Shown one piece after another: positions 21,365 through 33,400 of a stretch of 64,000 nucleotides of DNA. The notes below the pieces were generated by a model. The model saw nothing but the letters and a program-made list of their open reading frames with translations, was not told where the DNA came from and ran no database searches. Source of the DNA: Sialis fuliginosa (lineage: Eukaryota; Arthropoda; Insecta; Megaloptera; Sialidae); the NCBI GenBank assembly GCA_961205875.1, contig OY540810.1, positions 2,666,001 to 2,730,000 on the forward strand. Reading direction: 5' to 3'. Positions within the stretch are counted from its first letter, which is position 1, and every line of letters starts with the position of its first letter. A program made the position numbers and the translations under genes.

Positions 21365-21980
21365 CTTCTCGCAATATCGAAGATAGAGAAGCTTTGTGAT
21401 CGTTTTAGAATGAGACAAAAAAAATTTTCTCCGATTTAAAAATTTTAAATTGATCTTTCCGTTTCACGTCGAGACAAACACTTTTCGTTCAGTGTCTGTC
21501 TGTCTGTCTGTCCCCTGAATCCTTGTCACATGCATAACTCATGAACCATTGAACCGATATTAATGAAACTTGGTCGGATGGTTAGGTCTGGCTTGAGGAC
21601 GGTCCCATTTCAAAATCGTGTGTAAAATATTTATTTTTTCAAGATCATCTCAAGAACGATACATGTTACGTAAAAATTGTAAATATACGATTTTTTTGTA
21701 GAGCATTCAATTTTCTATAATATAGGTCTAAATTGATATTTACTTTGATATATTAAATGTCATTTTGATGTTTGCATAAATTTAGATTTAGATTAAATAT
21801 ATGAAAAATAATCAGGTGTGTCTTAAGAAAAATTTCTAACTAATATTTTTTAGTAAAATTGTATAAAAATTCCAGGCAATTTATCTAAACACTGTCGGTT
21901 TTTATTTTAATTGTTCAATAATTAACTACCTTTGGTGAATTTGGCACGAGGAAGCACTGTGCATTTACTTGGAAGATGTT
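21365..21980 (-). mobile_element. Repeat family B copy
   Basis: Minus-sense copy, nearly full length compared with 42773-43477. Contains the (GTCT)n tract near 21490-21511 and the far end 'gaggaagcactgtgcattta'. Confidence 0.8.
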
Positions 21981-22455
21981 TTTTTTCTCTTTTTCTAATA
22001 CATTATTGCTTCCCAAGAAATACCTTAAATATACATACAAGATGTTAAAAGATTTATTAAGGACGTATAGTATAGTAACTAAAGTAAGTAAAAAAGTCTA
22101 AAGAATCTGCAAACAAACTCTTCCAGAGAGATATGAGTGATTCTCTGCTTCTTCGCTAAGTTACATGAGTTATTATAGGTATTTGTTTATCACCGCTTTA
22201 TCAAGTTTGCTGTGAAATTTATAAGTTCATTTAACTTCCCAAGACTTAGAGAAGCGCTCATTTCTTTGGAAGGAGGGGTTGGTTTATGAACCTATGTTTA
22301 TTAAGCTTTTTTACTCACTTTAGCAAGTGCAATATGTAATATATATAATTCATGATGAAAGGAACAAATTCGTTTAAAATTCAGGTAATTATATTGTGCA
22401 AAAACGCTCGGACACGTCGATTAGTATTTTTAGTTGTAGATTTTTGACATAAGAA
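21981..22455. other. No recognisable feature
   Basis: No open frame, repeat or hairpin noticed. Confidence 0.45.
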
Positions 22456-22865
22456 AATTGTATACAGGGTGTCTCAAGAAGAACATATACAGTCATCATT
22501 GATTTTTTTAAATGGAACACCCTATATATCATGCCATTTTTGAATTATACAATGTATTCTGAACACTTTTTGTACATTAAACATTTTATTTGACTTGTGT
22601 GTATTTCAAAATGTCAATTTTCAAACGTCATTATTCCGAAAACCGCTGATTTTAGAGATATGGTATGTTGTACAAAAAGATTTTTGAAAAAAAAAACATT
22701 TTTTGGACCCCCTTTTCATAGACTGAAAAGTGAACTCATATTTTTTTATTTACTAGAATAGTAGCTAGAATAGTTTATAAAAAAAATGAAATAACTCGTT
22801 TATAAATCGGAAACCTATCATGTGCGTGCCCAACACGCACTTGGCTGTTTTTTTTTTACGAGTTA
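22456..22865 (+). mobile_element. Mariner-type fragment followed by repeat H
   Basis: 22462 onwards has a TACAGGGTGTCTCAAG end and, at about 22513, 'aaatggaacaccctatata', as in degraded Tc1/mariner-type MITEs. 22690-22865 matches family H at 32570-33120 ('gaaacctatcatgtgcgtgc'). Confidence 0.6.
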
Positions 22866-24231
22866 TGCCCGAACAAACATAAAAAACATACAGTCGAATT
22901 GAGAACCTCCTACTTTTTTTAAGTCGGTTATAAAAATACTCTCTTAGTAAATTACTTAAGTACAAATATACGAGTAAGTACAATATAATATAAAATATAC
23001 ATAAACGAAACTAATTTTTTATAATCGACTTATTAAATTATTTTTAGACAGCCGCTTTTTAATTAATTCAGTGCGTGCAAAACATACAAAACACTTTAAT
23101 ATTTCGATGTCACCTGTTTAAACAAAAAGCGGACAAGGTTATTTTAGTTTTAATGATATAAGTGTGAATTATTTATATTGATTTGTGTCTCACTAATAAT
23201 CAATAATGACAGTAAACGTGAGTGCAAATATATACATTCATATTTTTGATGTATTGTGTATTTAGAGGTAATTCCTTAACATATTTCATCTTGACCAAAT
23301 GACATAAAGTCTAGTAATCCTTTTATATTTACAACATTTCTTAGTAATATTTAAGTACCTACCTACTTAAGTTAAGATGAATTCGCATTGTTTATTGAAC
23401 GTTTTTAAAAATAATTCTAAGAATTATTTCGTGAATGGAATAATTAAAGAACTCATCCGTTACTTGCACAAAAAATAACACGAAGAGAATAATGCCAGCC
23501 GACAACAATAAAAAAGTGGTGGGTGCCTCCCCCACATAAACGCACGGTTGAAGTTAAACTTCTTTTGTTTTCATTATAACCATGCAAATTAAAAAAATAA
23601 AGCTAAACTTCATCCATCTTTCTCTTATACATCTACTCATCGCTCTCTCACGCATAACCGATGTAAACTGACTTATACGCATAAGCTATTTATCCATCTT
23701 TTTCTTATACATATACTCATCGCTTTCGCACCGTTTCATCTTGAAAACCTGTTATATTTTAAAACGTGTTGAAATCATTTAAATTCACTAGCTCGCTAAA
23801 AAAGTTCTACTTGATGCTAAATCTTGGTATTATTGCCCAACGTGTCGTTACATATCGCTGTGTTAAAACTGAAAACACAAATTATAAGTCAATTAAAATT
23901 CAGGCCATGGCAATTAAAAAATTTAAATCGTGTAAATGAAAAAAAAAATCCTGACTAAATCATAAATGATAGAAAAAAATTAATGGGATATAAATTATAG
24001 ATAATAATATACTCTACAATTTTTATTTAAAAACTTTTTTTCTTATTTGCACTGTTTCTTAAATAATTCGAAAATTCAATAATTTATCAATAATTTGTAA
24101 ACATCCGTTTCCGGTGTACTGATCAATTTAATACATTAGATAAAAGTTGCAAAACATACTTTTTATTATCTACATTAATTTTATTAGTTTAGCAAAAATA
24201 TTTTTTGGATAAAATTATTAGAAACACGTAA
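22866..24231. other. Mostly featureless; part of repeat H
   Basis: 23540-23760 carries 'tctttctcttatacatctac' and 'cgcataaccgatgtaaac' text, twice, related to 33120-33185. Otherwise no supported feature. Confidence 0.5.
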
Positions 24232-24552
24232 TAGAGATGTACCGGAATTCCGGCCGGAACTCACGATGTAGATTTAAAGTGAATATTTTAACGTCACTAC
24301 TATTATATTATTATTTTTTTATATTATATTATTATTGACACTATTAATGTAATTACATTCGATCGAAAAGAACGTATGCTATAGAAATAATTTATCGAAA
24401 TAGCTATACAAATAGTTTTATGAAGCTATAAAAATTGCAGAATATATAGTAAACACAATTTTTATAATTTAATGAATTTTATTAAAGAAATACCATATAG
24501 AACAATGTTATATTAATTTAAGATAATAGACGTGACTTCCGGTACACTTCTA
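24232..24552. mobile_element. hAT-like MITE family I, 321 bp
   Basis: Ends TAGAGATGTACCGGAATTCC and CTTCCGGTACACTTCTA are inverted partners, the outer TAGAG form being common in hAT elements. No 8-bp target duplication is visible, so ends or flanks have diverged. The interior ('attacattcgatcgaaaaga', 'aagaaataccatatagaaca') recurs at 38263-38607. Confidence 0.75.
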
Positions 24553-27148
24553 GTCAGTATTACGTATAAGAAAGTCCCGTGGCTCTCATGGTAATTTTTT
24601 AATGAACAGAACATAAATCAAATTGTTTCATCAATCTTCCTCCAGAATGCAATAAAAACAAAACCGAATACATAAAGTATAGGTCATAAAATTTGACAAA
24701 TAACCTACAGGAACCATCCCTACAATTAATATATTCAATTATACGGACGTATCTGACACATGTATTAAATTAAATCCAACAATTAATTTTATTTGCATGT
24801 ACTTATGTCAGCGAGTTGAAATTTTATTTTTTTATAGTCGTGCGTAATATATGTATCTCTAATGTTCAGTTATAAAAACGATAGTTAAATGTACATAAAC
24901 CTAGTTTATTTCTAAAGGCCAGTCTAGTTTTCCTCATAGGATGAAATATATATGTGTATTTTGTGTATGTATGACATAATATGTTTATTTATGTTAAATA
25001 AGGATTGTATATTAACTTCCTTACAGTGGCAGTCTGGCAATAATTATCCATAATATGTAAAAAATACTTTTTACAAATAAACTTTTTTTTTTAGGTCCGT
25101 CAGACAACTTATTTTACTCGTCAAACCCTTTTATTTGATTTTTTTGACATCCATGTCAAGGGGGTTGTGAAGAAAAAGGTAATACGTTATATTGGGATAT
25201 CCGTCGTATTGGATATACTATATTGCATGTTAACAAAAAAAATCTTTTGTTCTGTCCTAGAGACCAGAATAATTGATTTTGTAAGTTTTTGTTACCCAGA
25301 TTGCTTCATCATGCCAGATTTTCAAGATATTTTAACCTAAAATTTTGGTTATATTTATGAATTTGTTACTAAAGAGGTATTTTTTTTGTTTTTGTAGTAA
25401 ATAATACTATATTTTCTTTTTAAAATGAATTTAAACTTTTCATTGTACAATTTTTGTTCACCAAAATACATTAATTTGAAGACATGACAATTAAAAAAAT
25501 AATAAGATTGCAAGGTAGACACAATGGACTTTACTACACACAAATAAACAATATCTTATAACTAATATGTGAAGTAAAAAATGTACATTAAATTTATTTT
25601 AAAGAGAACAAAAATAAAAACGTAAAAAATATCAAAATTGTAATTTTTGCACTTTTCAAATAGAATATCACAAAAACTTGACGTGATAGATTTTTTAAAT
25701 ATCAGTTCTGAAATCAGCGCCCTAAAATTCTTTAGGAACAATCAAAGTAGAATATTTCAAAAGTGTTCTCTAAAAAAATTTAGACAAATGTCCTATCCAT
25801 AGACGATTCAGTGTAAGTTCCAAAATAAATTTTTTATCTTCATGCAAATCGTACTCAAAACTTTAAACGCGTTTTTCTCGAAACCATGTTTTCGAAGTCG
25901 GTGATCACTGTAACTTGAGAACGGCTTTGCCGATCGGTTTGAAATTTTTCTCACTTATTCTACACATTGTCATAATTGTCCTTCGGATGGACGAAGGATT
26001 TTTTTGGACGATTATTTTTTTTATTATAGCCGAAAATGCGAGTGAAATTTTAGTCGAATAAAGAACTTTGACTTTCAACATCCGCCCTTTTGTGAAAATT
26101 CAAAAATTTTCAAATCCCTTCGTTCATCCGGAGCATTATGTCGTTAGCTAATGATCTCTTTTGTTTTTGTTTTTATTTCAGATGATCTTGTGACGAGCAG
26201 CAGTGATCACAGCAAAACACTTTTTTTTGGACCCCTCCCAAATTTGCTGTATCCCACTTATTTTCTAATATTTTGCTATCAAAAAATTACAATATTTTCT
26301 GTAAATACATATCTTTCATGTAAAAATGCGTGGCCAAAAAAAAATCCTAAAAAGAGCTTTTTTTGGTCTGCCCCCTTAACTGTTTTAATTTTTTGGATTT
26401 CTTCAGAATATATTGTAATAATTATTTCCCTTATAAAATGATACCACCCGCCACTGTTATCGTGTAGATATATTTAGTTTATAGATGATGTAACTTTTTT
26501 GCGTACGATAATTTTTATTTTGGTGATCTGCATATGAATATTTTAAATGTTTATTTATTTATCAATATGTGATCCTGTTAGGCATGTAATTAGTTTTAGG
26601 AATATTTTTATAGAATAAAATAACAGAAAAAATATATGATGTAATGGTTTATATTTGCAATACAAGCTAATAATAAACCAAAGTTGATGTTGCAGAATTA
26701 AAACAGAGTATATTTGAACTTTTATTTACTAAATGATGCAATGCTAGTTTATAGAACAGAAATACATAGAATAATAATTTTTCCTGCTGGATATGAAAAT
26801 ATATAAAGTACTTACTACAAAATGTTTGATCTCTATAGCTTTTATTATGTAGATATATTATAAAATGTGGATATCTTCATTTGTTATAATGTACATAGGT
26901 GATTTTAAAGTAAACATTCAAATTCAATTTATGTTACCCGAAAATTAATATTTAAGTAAATATTTTATTTTTCTGTTTTAATTTCAATTTTCTATTTTAT
27001 TTTTATTTTTTTATTTATTTTTTATTTTATAAACATATATTTATAAAAAGTTCCACTGACCTATTCTGTACTAGGTATACCTTGTAGTGAAAAAGAATAA
27101 AATGTTTATTTTTTTATTTATTTATATTTTTAAATAATTTTTATAAAT
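24553..27148. other. No gene; short shared motif and LINE-like text
   Basis: 24556-24600 contains, inverted, a block (GGGACTTTCTTATACGTAAT) that occurs twice more at 60780 and 60840. 25840-26150 reads like old repeat sequence ('gaacggctttgccgatcggt'). A 96-codon frame at 26151-26441 has no recognisable motif. 26990-27130 is a low-complexity T/A tract. Confidence 0.5.
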
Positions 27149-27624
27149 AACTAATTTGACAATTTGAATTTAGTTGCATTTGTTACCAAGGCAACATAAA
27201 TTAATGGCATATTAATTTATATTTAAAATTCAAATTTTGAGGGTAGTTTTAGCCCCTTCAATAGCTGTTTAGGCACGTACAAATAGTAAATCTCCCTAAG
27301 GTTCAATTTAACTACAAATGTACCAAGTCTTATCAAAATTAGTGAGATAATACTTGCAACGTTACAAAATTTAGAATATTTTTAAAACCCCTAATCCGAT
27401 TAGCACCAAAATCAATAGGTCTGTAGTACTCACTGAGACAAACATTTCCCCCAAAAATAATTCAGATCGGTGCATTTTTACGGTAGTTATCGTGAACGAA
27501 AAAAAATTCTACATCCAGACACACGCACAGCCGCCATGCGGAAATTAACTTTTCTTTACATTTTGAAGTTAGTACAATCAGAATTTACAATACTTCCATT
27601 TCTTTCAGAACATGGAAGTAAAAA
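27149..27624 (-). repeat. Dispersed repeat family G, minus
   Basis: Inverted copy of the 9456-10003 sequence, including 'cagccgccatgcggaaatta' near the end. Confidence 0.8.
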
Positions 27625-28264
27625 AATCCGTTGATAATAATTACTACGGCCCTGTTTAACATATCTTATCACCTGTTACAAGAAATGTATTAGGTGACGG
27701 ATAAATTTAGAGTTAACGTCCTCTAAACGAATTCTTTTGTCTGCAACACATCTAATGCTCGTTTGTACAATGTGGTGAAAACGTGTCGCTAAAAATAAAA
27801 AAAACAAAACACTCATCACAATATTGTGTTTGTATAAAAACAAAACAAGAAAGAATCGCAATAGCAAATGTTTTCTATTTGAAAGTGAAACTTTTAGGCG
27901 TTTTCTACGACAATTGATTATTAATTTTAATGACCTATGTAAAACATTTTGTAACCGTTTAGGATTTAATACAATAGAGGTTATTACTCTATTTAAATAT
28001 TTGAATTATACGTGTGGATGTTAACAAGAATATAATTATTATTTACCTTGCCCAATACTTATTACAGAGAATGTTTAATTTAAGGTATGATATTAACTTT
28101 CGTATGTAAATATGGGTAAGGATTTTACGACATATTTATAAGTCTATAGCAATTATGTTAACCATTTAACTCACAATGAAAAATCGAGTTTTAAGAAGGT
28201 AAAAATGGTATTTATTAATCTTAAAATAAATATTTCCTCCAATATCGTTTACATCTTTCATATA
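27625..28264. other. No recognisable feature
   Basis: Two short opposing frames (27676-27867 and 27824-28024) without motifs. Nothing else noticed. Confidence 0.45.
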
Positions 28265-29645
28265 CTTTAGAGCAGTGCTTCTTAAACTTTTTGATGTCGC
28301 GGCTCCCCTGCAACTCAAATTGATAACCCACGGCCCCCCCTAATTTTTGTTTTGGAACCAAAGTTGATTAAAAAAATTTATTTGTTTAATGTTCACTCAT
28401 GTACAACTGTAGTGCTATCTAGCCGTAAAGGAAGTATTTAGGATTCTCGCCAACAGTTTAAAATTTTTCATTAAAAAAAACATAATCATTTTAACATTTC
28501 ATATAATTTCATATAATCATAATTTAAGCAAGTATGTACATCAGTGGCGAGGCGTGAAATTTTTAATAAGGGAAGCATATTATGTCAATCCTCCCCCTCC
28601 TATTAACAAAAAAAACTAGTTATGAAACACTTTAAGTTCAAGCTTTTACTTTTTTAAATAAATTTTTATATATTTATATGGTAACTTATATAGTAATGAT
28701 TTTACGTCTTATTCTCTTGTATTTTAGTTGATATTTGTATGACGTTGAAGTTCACTGCAGGAAATTTCACTAAAAAATTTAGAATTTTTGATTCTAGTTA
28801 AAAGTATGTTTATTGTATAGAAAATGACGTGAAAAGTTGTTTGTTTCAAACCGCAGGTCTGTATCTCAAACCGTTCTCGAGATATAGCCTCTTAAAGTTT
28901 TAGTTTTTTCAAATTTTTGGAGAAAAAAGGCCATAACTTTTGAACGCGTGGTCGGAATTGATTTTAGTTGACGGATTTGAAATCAGCGTGTCAAAATCTA
29001 TGTAATGACATGTATAATACTTTAAAATCCGACAAAAAAATTTTGGTCAAAAATCGACATTTTTTTAAGGTATACCCCTTTGAATTTTTTTCGATTTTTC
29101 GCGAAATTTTTTTCCCCGAGTTTTAAGGTATTATACATGTCATTATATAGATTTTGAGACGCTGATTTCAAATCCGTCAACTAAAATCAATTCCGATCAC
29201 GCGTTCAAAAGTTATGGCCTTTTTTCTCCAAAAATTTGAAAAAACTAAAACTTTGAGAGGCTATATCTCGAGAACGGTTTGAGATACAGACCTGCGGTTT
29301 GAAGCATTCAACTTATCACGCCATTTTCTATACAATAAACATACTTTTAACAAATTTGAAATTTTTTAGTAAAATTTCCTGCAGTGAACTTCAACTCGTC
29401 ATACAAATATCGACTAAAAAACAAGAAAATAAGACCTAGTGGTATTATAGTTTTATAATTGAGCGTGTAAATTAATATTAAATGCTATTTTTGATTTTTT
29501 TGAATTATTTATTAACTGAAACCACAGATTTGTATTAATTGACCCATAAAGTAAGGGAAGCACTGCTTCCCCTGCTTCCTTGGACGCTTCGCCGCTGATG
29601 TACAATTCATAATATATATAGTATTTAAGAAGCACTGCTTTAGAC
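28265..29645. mobile_element. Outer hAT element, disrupted by a second hAT
   Basis: Ends CAGTGCTTCTTAA (28273) and TTAAGAAGCACTG (ending 29637). The left end runs on with text typical of hAT MITEs (CTTCTTAAACTTTTT, then C-rich). Flanking octamers CTTTAGAG and CTTTAGAC differ by one base. Without the inner element at 28542-29597 only about 300 bp remain, so this was a small non-autonomous hAT. Confidence 0.85.
28534..29605. mobile_element. Inner hAT-ended element with long palindrome
   Basis: The element at 28542-29597 (1056 bp) has ends CAGTGGCGAGGCGT and ACGCTTCGCCGCTG, with flanking octamers ATGTACAT and ATGTACAA. About 28730-29425 is a near-perfect inverted repeat (arms about 320 bp) whose outer pair includes CACTGCAGGAAATTT/AAATTTCCTGCAGTG and whose centre is near 29070. 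It encodes no protein. The inner palindrome may be a foldback captured by hAT ends. Confidence 0.85.
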
Positions 29646-29808
29646 TATTGGCAAGAACACTAACAAAATTTAATATTGTTTCATATTATCACAGAGATAT
29701 TCATTTACATTGAAGAAACATAAATCATTGGTACAATATTTTAGAAACAATATTCAAACAACTGTTACACAAGATTAAATATCTTTGATGTACAACATTA
29801 AAAACATG

Positions 29809-30206
29809 TACAGTCGCCTGCAGAACTCGTCTGGCACCCTAAAGGTTAGAATCGCTTACAACAGATTCCAAATTTAAAGACAAATATCATCGGTTATCTT
29901 TTTCTATCAAGTTTATTATTATATTTAAATACTAAAATTCGGAATATCAAATATTTATTGCCACAAAATTTACGTATACAATTTTCAATAGATTACATAA
30001 TAATTTAATTGCACAAATATATATGAGTATCTATTATAAACAAAGAGTATTTCTTTATCTAGCAAATTAATTTCAAAATATATGTCTTTGTTTGATACAT
30101 GGAGAAATGATTTAAATATTATAATAATCAAATGGGAGGAGCCTACTAAGTTTGTGATAAACGAAAATGAATACAAACTGCAAGACCATTAATGCAGGCG
30201 ACTGTA
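29809..30206 (+). mobile_element. MITE family C, subtype 1, 394 bp
   Basis: The element at 29811-30204 has ends CAGTCGCCTGCAGAACTCGT and ATGCAGGCGACTG and is flanked by TA. Nearly collinear with the inverted copy at 16491. Confidence 0.92.
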
Positions 30207-30224
30207 CTTATACAGTGTACCTAT

Positions 30225-30352
30225 AACGCTGTAAGACAGTTAAATGTATATATAGATTAATATTCAGAAATGGTAGTAATCAAATATCAACAAATATTTC
30301 TAATTCAGTACATTTAATTAAAAAATTGACATTACTGAGGCCATATCCAAGA
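30225..30352 (+). mobile_element. Repeat E fragment
   Basis: Matches the distal third of the 62163 copy ('cgctgtaagacagttaaatg' ... 'catatccaagacc'). Confidence 0.75.
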
Positions 30353-31074
30353 CCTTATATTACATTTATTATTTAAAATATTTTTTATTCAGTTTTTATA
30401 AATTGAATAAAAAATTGATTGACTAAAGATTATAATATTTTTATATTGGATCATTACTAAATAAGATTTAATAGAGATTTTGCTAATTGAAAAAAAACAA
30501 CATATTCGATATAATTGATATAAATGAATGTAGTTATTTTTTGTTAATCATTTGAAATTGAGACTAATTAATTAAATTTAATATTCATTAAATTGACCAA
30601 ACTGTAGCAAAAAAACTAGCCACACTGATTTTTTTGTCTCACGCTTCGTTTCTTATAATATGTACTAATTAATTTTAGCTAATGAAAAAAATGTTGAAAA
30701 ACTACGAAATGTATTGCTATAATAAAATTTAATGAAACTGCTATTATTTTTTTTATTTTCACCACATCAGTCACCGAAATTAGCTATTTAAATTCTTAAT
30801 ATTTAAATGAATATATCTAATTATTAAAAAGGTTAATATAATACATCACGTATTAGGGATTAAAAAATCGGTAAACTTTTACTGGTAAATCGCGAAAAAT
30901 GTCCATAAATATTTACCGGTAATTCGTAAAAGGAGCAAAAGTACCTAATTTTTTTTAAGAAAAACATCATATTTTTTACTCAAATTCTGCAAAAAAAAGG
31001 TTTTCTTTGATAATTATACTGGTTTTACCTTTGCCATTACTGGAGAAAAAACATGAACAAAATAAATATTAATC
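30353..31074. other. No supported feature; possible hAT remnant
   Basis: Around 30855-30935 are several ACCGGTAA/TTACCGGT-like motifs near a TAGGGATTAAA string, resembling decayed hAT ends. Otherwise featureless. Confidence 0.4.
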
Positions 31075-31437
31075 TATATACATTTAACTGTCTTACAGCG
31101 TGATTTGATGACAATCGGCCAATAGGTGTCAAAATAGTGGATATTTAAACTAATTATAAGTATAATTTATTTATTAATTATTATATTATCATAGTAACTG
31201 CTTTATATTGTTTCAAATTTAACGATTCTTTCTTTTATATCTTTTGTGTCGTAGTACTTATCATTAACAAGTGTCCATCACTGCATGCTCATTACTAGTT
31301 TTACTTTATCCATTACTGGAGAAAAAACATAAAAAAATAAGAGGCTATAATTTAAAGAATTACAAAAAACAAGCCCATTAATCCAAAAAACCGAAAATTT
31401 GCTCTTATAGCGGCCATAGCTGGTGCTTTACTTTAAT
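31075..31437 (-). mobile_element. Repeat E copy, minus
   Basis: Inverted, nearly full-length copy of the family best seen at 62163-62669. It retains the end 'gctcttatagcggccatagc' but lacks the other TIR. Confidence 0.8.
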
Positions 31438-31734
31438 ATCACGAGTTTTCCATTTGTTTGTAATTGTCAACTGTAACTTTATTATTTGAATAATGTCAGA
31501 TTTAGTGGGGGGGGAGGGGGGATAGAGCGACCACACGTGAACAAAAAAAGCTTAAATTTTAGAAAAAAAATAATAATTCTTAAGAAAAAACTACCAGCAT
31601 TGTAATTTGGAAACTTTTACCCTCCCCCCGATTATTTTTCTGATTGAACCACTGCTTTCAAGAGTATTTATTTATAAATCAACTTGAATACAATAAATTG
31701 TACCTACACGTATTTTATTTATACGATTATTTTT
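31438..31734. other. G-rich run and degraded repeat
   Basis: A G-rich run at 31508-31524 and a C-rich run at 31622-31630 flank about 100 bp of A-rich sequence, resembling the hAT MITE at 1345, but the ends cannot be placed. Confidence 0.35.
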
Positions 31735-31950
31735 AGAGAATTCTGTTAAATCCTGCAAAAAAATAAATAAATGTATAATTGAATTAGCGAGCACCGTTAA
31801 AGTATTTGTAGCAACACTGAACAAACATGAAGGACGAAACAGTCGCACAGCAGTAGCAAACAGATTTGAACCAATGACCCTTAAGTCGCCGCGACTTGTC
31901 ATAAGACAACCTTGAACCATGCTTGCACTCAATAAGTCCAGGAACACTTT
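31735..31950 (-). mobile_element. Candidate tRNA-derived SINE
   Basis: On the minus strand, TGGTTCAAGG (31910-31919) matches a Pol III A box at nearly all positions and GGTTCAAATCTG (31861-31872) resembles a B box, about 40 bp apart as in tRNA genes. The body is less A+T-rich than its flanks and leads into A/T-rich sequence. The frame of 91 codons over it is judged non-coding. No cloverleaf could be completed, so a functional tRNA is unlikely. Confidence 0.45.
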
Positions 31951-32426
31951 ACACGCCAGAGTCTAAACAACGGTTCTACATTGAATACATTATATTTATT
32001 ATGCCTATATGAATATTTGACTTAACGCTTATAGCTGAATGAAAGAATTTGTTTACGTATTTGACATTGTAATTTGTAACAGGAACGTACTAAGAGTAAT
32101 ATGTAACACTACTTAAGTCCCATTCGCCGATATTTTTGAAACTTTGCTAGGCAAGCACCTCATCGGCGCCCCTCCCTTCCACTGTTCCGTAACTTTTCAT
32201 ATTGAATATAACAATGAAATTTCCGAAATTCAAATATTTTCTTATTGTTGCGTCTATATTTTGTTTGTTAAAAATTATCACATCATCTTTTTGTGTAATA
32301 AGGTGCATAGGTACTTACTGACACAATTATTTTTTTGTTATTTTTCAAAAATTTCGCGCGCGCGCCTCTTTGTAACCTCGCGCCCTAGGCACGTGCCTAG
32401 TTTGCCTTATGGATAATCCGCCTCTG
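31951..32426. mobile_element. Right part of a hAT element
   Basis: Reading inward from 32426 on the minus strand gives CAGAGGCGGATTATCCATAA, a typical hAT end, followed by an inverted GGCACGTGCC and an alternating CG tract (32355-32364). A related string 'ctaggcaagcacctcatc' near 32145 may be the opposing subterminal region. The left end is not found; 31951-32140 shows nothing. Confidence 0.55.
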
Positions 32427-32489
32427 CACGTAGTACCTACATCGAAAAACATTAAACACGTGTTTTTAGGGTTTTCGCCATGTCCGTCC

Positions 32490-33165
32490 TCAAAAATTTA
32501 AGCCGATTAAGATGAAATTTGGTATACGGACAAAGACTGATAACACAAAAACAGAAATGATAAGATTTTTGAAAAAAAATTTGTTTTGGACCCCCTTTCC
32601 ATAAACTGAAAAGTGAACTTACATTTTTTCTCACCTACCCCATTGAGTGGGGTGTCATTATTTAGGTCTCCTAAAATGCAATAAAAAATGTTATATGACA
32701 TTTTGATTTTAACCCTTCAGTCACGATATATTTGCGTTGAAAGTCGTGATCAGAGTGTCCCCCCCCCTTAATTTCTAAACTATCTATTAAAAAAATCTGA
32801 AAAAAATTCAGAATGTAGCTTTTAATTAGTACTTCCACTGAAAATTATAACAAACACTGTCAAAATTATTTTGGACCCCCTCCTATAGACTGAAAATTTT
32901 ACTCATATTTTTTTTCACTTACCCCATTGAGTATAGTTATAGGTCTCCTAAAATGCAACAAAAAATGTTGCATGATCTTTTGAATTTAACCCTTTAGTCA
33001 CGAGATATTAGCATTTAAATGTCGTTATCAAAACGTCCGTTGAAATAACTCTTGTTTATAAATCGTAATGACTACGGAAACCTATCATGTGCGTGCCCAA
33101 CACGCACTTGGCCGTTTTATTCTCTTATACATATACTCATCACTCTCTCACGCATATGCAAACTC
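32490..33165 (+). repeat. Repeat family H with internal duplication
   Basis: A block of about 155 bp ('ttttggaccccct' ... 'catttaaatgtcg'-like end) occurs at about 32582-32735 and again at about 32870-33025. Both contain 'taccccattgagt' and 'ggtctcctaaaatgca'. The tail 'gtgcgtgcccaacacgcact' recurs at 22815. Probably an old retrotransposon 3' region. Non-coding. Confidence 0.75.
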
Positions 33166-33400
33166 TCCATCTTGAAAACATGTCGTATTTTAAAACAAAT
33201 CAAAGTCATTCCAATTCATTAGCTAACTAAAAACGTTAATTTAAAATCAGCAAATACTTAAGACTGAGAGGTCCATGAACTTATGATTTTGTCTATCTCA
33301 TATATTATTATATGTTTTGTAATCTCATATAACATATGTGTTTCAGATATGGATCAATTATGTGCACGTTTTTGCAAATGCCATCGAGTTTTATGCAATT

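Noticed and set aside
24232-24552. 8-bp target duplication for the family I hAT MITE
   Set aside because: The flanking octamers do not match, so only the inverted ends support the call.
26151-26441. 96-codon frame after an acceptor-like 'tttttatttcag'
   Set aside because: The frame is mostly T/A-rich repeat text shared in style with family H, with no motif.
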